Assembly: GCA_031288765.1 (NCBI GenBank)
Contig: JAITQV010000461.1
Location: 1-6,638 of the forward strand
DNA length: 6,638 nt
From: Planctomycetaceae bacterium
GTDB lineage: Bacteria; Planctomycetota; Planctomycetia; Pirellulales; Thermoguttaceae
Direction: 5' to 3'
Part shown: positions 4,502-6,638 of the stretch, one piece after another
How positions within the stretch are numbered: position 1 is the stretch's first letter
Layout of the letters: every line of letters starts with the position of its first letter
Notes under the pieces: generated by a model
What the model was told of the DNA's origin: nothing
The model's input: only the letters and a program-made list of their open reading frames with translations
Database searches by the model: none
Position numbers and translations under genes: made by a program

Positions 4502-6331
4502 TTATCCTGCACGGCGGAGACGAGTTTGTGTATTCTGTTCGGGGAATACCAGCGTAACCGGCGCGGATTCTTCCGGCGGGCGGTGTGTTGCGAGGAATTT
4601 TTCGAGGTCGGTTCCAACGGTTGCGAACAAATCCGACCACGATTGACCGATTGCCTGACGGTAAACGCGGAAGGTCGGATACCAGATGCATTTTTCGCGG
4701 CTGAGGTTCCAACGCCAATCGGGTTTGGCGGGAAGTATCAGCCATGTTTTTGTTCCGAGTGCGCCTGCCAGGTTTGCCGCGTAACCGGGCGGAGTAATCA
4801 CAAGGTCAAGCGCAGTGAGCAACGCCGCCATTTCGTCAAGATCATATTGAAACGCTTCCTGATATAAATGAACTTGCAGGGAAACATTACGGCGGTATTG
4901 TTCGATTTCTTTTTGTTTTGAGCCGTGCTGGAGGCAAATCCATGCGGCGTCCGATTGATGACGAAGCATGAGATTTCGCAATTCAAAAAGGGGCAAAGCG
5001 GTTTGTTGTTCGGATTCCGCCGTCCATGTTCCCTGCCAAAGAACTCCGATTTTGGCAGCACCGCCGATTTCCAGCAGGCGGTTTGACCATTTTGCGAGAC
5101 GTTCCCGATCCGGAACGAGATACGCTTTGCGAACCGGAAAATCTTCCTTTTGGCGCCGGAAATAACGCGGTAAACTTCCGAATGCGATTTGTTCATCCGG
5201 CGAAAGTCCCCAGCAATTCTTATTTAAGTCAACGGTGTCTGTGGTCAACGGAACGACATCGGCACGCGGAAATGATCGGCGGAAGAGCGAATGGAGCGAT
5301 GATTCACATTCAATGATGCAATGTCCGACGGAGTTAATTAAATCCGGCAGGCAGGACGCAAACATAATATCCGCCGCAATTCCTTCTTCCGAATAGGCGA
5401 GAACGGTTTGGGGGTCGTGATCGTTATTGTTTGGGGTATTATTGGGGGTAATATTTTTATCGGCAAGATTTTTTTCGTTCCGGTCATTGCCGGAATTTCC
5501 ATTCCAATTGGGCAAAAGATGCCGTTCCCAAGTTCCGAAGGCATTGACGAGTCGGAATTCCATAGCGTCCCAACCGTTTTCGAAGTCGCCCAAGGCGAGG
5601 AGTGATTGACCGCAGCCGTAAACGGCATGGGGCAATTCCATACCGGCGGGGAATAATTGTTGATAATAGAGGACGGATTCTTCGAAACGTTCTTCTTTTC
5701 GGAGGGATTCGGCGAGGTGGAAGCAGGCGTCGGGTGAGGCGGGGTCGAGTCGAACCGCTTCCGACAAAACGGGAATAGCATCGGCGTGGCGGTTGCGGAG
5801 GGTGTAAAGATATCCGAGTGTCAACCATGCGGAGGCGTTTTCGGGCTGCTGCACGGTCAGATTTTGAAAGCAGGCGATAGCGTTGTCATGCAGGTTGAGT
5901 TCAAAATAAAGTTGACCGAGATTTAGGATAAGGTCGGGGTTATTGGGGTTAAGTTTTTGGGATTCGCAAAAGACTTTAACTGCTTCGGTCTTATGATCTA
6001 AGGTGCGGTAGGCTAATCCGAGGTGAAATTTCAGGACGGCTTGGGAATTGACGGTATCGGGCTTTTTTTCGGCGGAGGTTTCAGCGGAAGTTTTGGCGGA
6101 GGTTTCGGCGACAGTTTCGGCGGAGGTTTCGAGGTGGTGGAGGGCTTCGAGGAAGTAGTTAACGGCTTCGGCGGGATTTCCGTGTTGACACCGGAGAACC
6201 CCTAATCCGTCCAATGCGTACAAATTGCTTGAATCGCCGCGCAAAATATCCTGATATAAATCTTCGGCTTTAGCGAAATCACCTGAAATTAAAGCGGTAT
6301 GAGCTGATTTAAGTTTTTCGTTGGGGGTCAT
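4502..6331 (-). CDS. TPR-repeat protein with C-terminal GT-B-like glycosyltransferase domain
   Basis: A 609-residue protein with no signal peptide or membrane segment, so probably cytoplasmic. TPR units lie at about residues 4-37, 38-71, 99-132, 133-166 and 167-200, with two weaker ones to about 262. A Thr/Ser/Ala/Glu tandem insert (69-89) separates units two and three. An Asn-rich linker (276-307) precedes a C-terminal domain (about 309-580) resembling the GT9/GT41-like half of bacterial TPR-glycosyltransferases. Matching landmarks are YSEEGIAADIMFASCLPD (313-330), KIGVLWQGTW (427-436), AAWICLQHG (462-470), LAGALGTKTWLILP (521-534) and DWRW (538-541). In this family the domain transfers sugar from a nucleotide donor, often to protein or glycan. 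Here the usual GLGD-type and VDT..AH-type motifs are altered, so activity is uncertain. The start is ATG with AAGGA 8 nt upstream; the stop is TAA. It lies 857 bp upstream of the WD40 gene and is probably transcribed separately. Confidence 0.93.
   Translation of the reverse strand: MTPNEKLKSAHTALISGDFAKAEDLYQDILRGDSSNLYALDGLGVLRCQHGNPAEAVNYFLEALHHLETSAETVAETSAKTSAETSAEKKPDTVNSQAVLKFHLGLAYRTLDHKTEAVKVFCESQKLNPNNPDLILNLGQLYFELNLHDNAIACFQNLTVQQPENASAWLTLGYLYTLRNRHADAIPVLSEAVRLDPASPDACFHLAESLRKEERFEESVLYYQQLFPAGMELPHAVYGCGQSLLALGDFENGWDAMEFRLVNAFGTWERHLLPNWNGNSGNDRNEKNLADKNITPNNTPNNNDHDPQTVLAYSEEGIAADIMFASCLPDLINSVGHCIIECESSLHSLFRRSFPRADVVPLTTDTVDLNKNCWGLSPDEQIAFGSLPRYFRRQKEDFPVRKAYLVPDRERLAKWSNRLLEIGGAAKIGVLWQGTWTAESEQQTALPLFELRNLMLRHQSDAAWICLQHGSKQKEIEQYRRNVSLQVHLYQEAFQYDLDEMAALLTALDLVITPPGYAANLAGALGTKTWLILPAKPDWRWNLSREKCIWYPTFRVYRQAIGQSWSDLFATVGTDLEKFLATHRPPEESAPVTLVFPEQNTQTRLRRAG
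6074..6133 (-). repeat. 12-bp tandem repeat (five units) inside the TPR gene
   Basis: Five contiguous 12-bp units on the GGAGGTTTCGGC theme encode a tetrapeptide ladder (ETSA, ETVA, ETSA, KTSA, ETSA) in the loop between TPR units two and three. The period is a multiple of three, so copy-number change keeps the frame. Confidence 0.85.
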
Positions 6332-6339
6332 TGTTCCGT

Positions 6340-6344
6340 TCCTT
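6340..6344 (-). promoter_or_regulatory. Ribosome binding site of the TPR-glycosyltransferase gene
   Basis: On the minus strand AAGGA lies 8 nt before the ATG at 6331-6329. This is ideal Shine-Dalgarno spacing and supports that start codon. Confidence 0.7.
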
Positions 6345-6363
6345 GAACCTCGTAATTGGGCTA

Positions 6364-6392
6364 AAAGAGAACCGAGAGTCTCTGTTCTCTTT
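6364..6392. promoter_or_regulatory. Perfect 9-bp inverted repeat in the TPR-gene leader
   Basis: AAAGAGAAC (6364-6372) pairs perfectly with GTTCTCTTT (6384-6392). The 11-nt middle contains a further AGAG/CTCT pair around one T, so nearly the whole 29 bp is symmetric. It ends 33 bp upstream of the start codon. It could be an operator or a leader hairpin. No T-run follows on the minus strand that would make it a clear terminator. Confidence 0.5.
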
Positions 6393-6410
6393 CATTGTTA
6401 TCGTCAATAT

Positions 6411-6442
6411 ATCCGCAAAAATTGATACAATCCGCAAAAATT
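6411..6442. repeat. 13-bp direct repeat upstream of the TPR gene
   Basis: ATCCGCAAAAATT occurs exactly at 6411-6423 and again at 6430-6442, start to start 19 bp. It may be a paired regulator site or a chance AT-rich duplication. Confidence 0.5.
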
Positions 6443-6447
6443 AAAGC

Positions 6448-6481
6448 AATTGCCGACAAATTTTCAGAAAACCCGGCAATT
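6448..6481. repeat. 8-bp inverted repeat upstream of the TPR gene
   Basis: AATTGCCG (6448-6455) and CGGCAATT (6474-6481) are perfect reverse complements separated by 18 nt. The role is unknown. Its distance from the gene suits an upstream operator, or a transcript end for a gene beyond the right edge. Confidence 0.4.
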
Positions 6482-6549
6482 TATATTGTATCTATACTTT
6501 GAACGGCAGGAAATTACCTCTAATACTGCTGTATTATTTGTAGTATTAT

Positions 6550-6578
6550 TATAATTTCTTTTATATCAAGGAGTTATG
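6550..6578 (+). promoter_or_regulatory. Possible plus-strand -10 box and ribosome site near the right edge
   Basis: TATAAT at 6550-6555 matches the -10 consensus, but the -35 position is poor. AAGGAG at 6568-6573 follows, only 2 nt before an ATG that opens a four-codon frame ending in TGA (6576-6590). No longer frame opens before the window ends. It may be the leader of a rightward gene outside the window, or chance in AT-rich DNA. Confidence 0.2.
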
Positions 6579-6638
6579 TTGTTATTTTGACTTTTTATTT
6601 TTTCTTATACTTTTTTTTATAACTGTCTATTTAAATCT

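Larger units (their letters stand above)
6332..6638. other. AT-rich upstream region, no gene seen
   Basis: About 307 bp with no credible gene on either strand. It holds, in order away from the TPR gene, a 9-bp inverted repeat (6364-6392), a 13-bp direct repeat (6411-6442), an 8-bp inverted repeat (6448-6481) and a strongly T-rich tail. It presumably contains the promoter of the TPR gene, but no convincing -35/-10 pair stands out on the minus strand. Confidence 0.6.

Noticed and set aside
5338..5828. 114- and 147-residue minus-strand frames within the TPR gene
   Set aside because: Alternate frames of the clearly coding TPR-glycosyltransferase gene, with proline/arginine-rich composition typical of shadow frames.

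Overview
The window has two long protein genes, both on the minus strand, set in intergenic DNA that is unusually full of repeats. The type of organism is inferred, not proven. An N-terminal CxxC...CxxC zinc ribbon followed by one membrane segment, a long low-complexity linker and a WD40 propeller, next to a TPR-glycosyltransferase-like gene and dispersed GC-rich palindromes, fits the Planctomycetota best. The moderate GC content and AT-rich spacers suggest a lower-GC, perhaps host- or gut-associated, lineage. No rRNA, tRNA, transposase or CRISPR array was seen.

Layout. Positions 1-557 are non-coding: a perfect 10-bp hairpin, a 14-nt inverted pair (58-71 and 361-374), a triple-hairpin element (163-241), a terminator-like stem (318-340) and a degraded palindromic element (427-488). 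Positions 558-3644 (minus) encode a 1028-residue membrane-anchored WD40 protein. It carries three separate 15-bp (pentapeptide) tandem arrays and several smaller in-frame repeats. Positions 3645-4501 are non-coding. They hold thirteen head-to-tail copies of a 21-bp unit (3848-4121), each built round the dyad TGTAG-NN-CTACA, and then a second copy of the inverted-pair repeat family also seen at the left edge. Positions 4502-6331 (minus) encode a 609-residue TPR protein with a C-terminal GT-B-like domain whose signature motifs are degenerate. Positions 6332-6638 form an AT-rich upstream region with two inverted repeats and a 13-bp direct repeat, plus a weak plus-strand promoter and ribosome-site candidate near the edge.

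The two genes are 857 bp apart and probably form separate transcription units. Nothing in the sequence shows that they work together. Both encode repeat-scaffold proteins, and both have gained short in-frame tandem expansions (12 or 15 bp). The strongest candidate for something undescribed is the 21-bp dyad array. Its period is two helical turns, so the dyads lie on one face of the DNA, and its symmetric arms are better conserved than the rest of the unit. It looks like a multi-site protein-binding array upstream of the WD40 gene.
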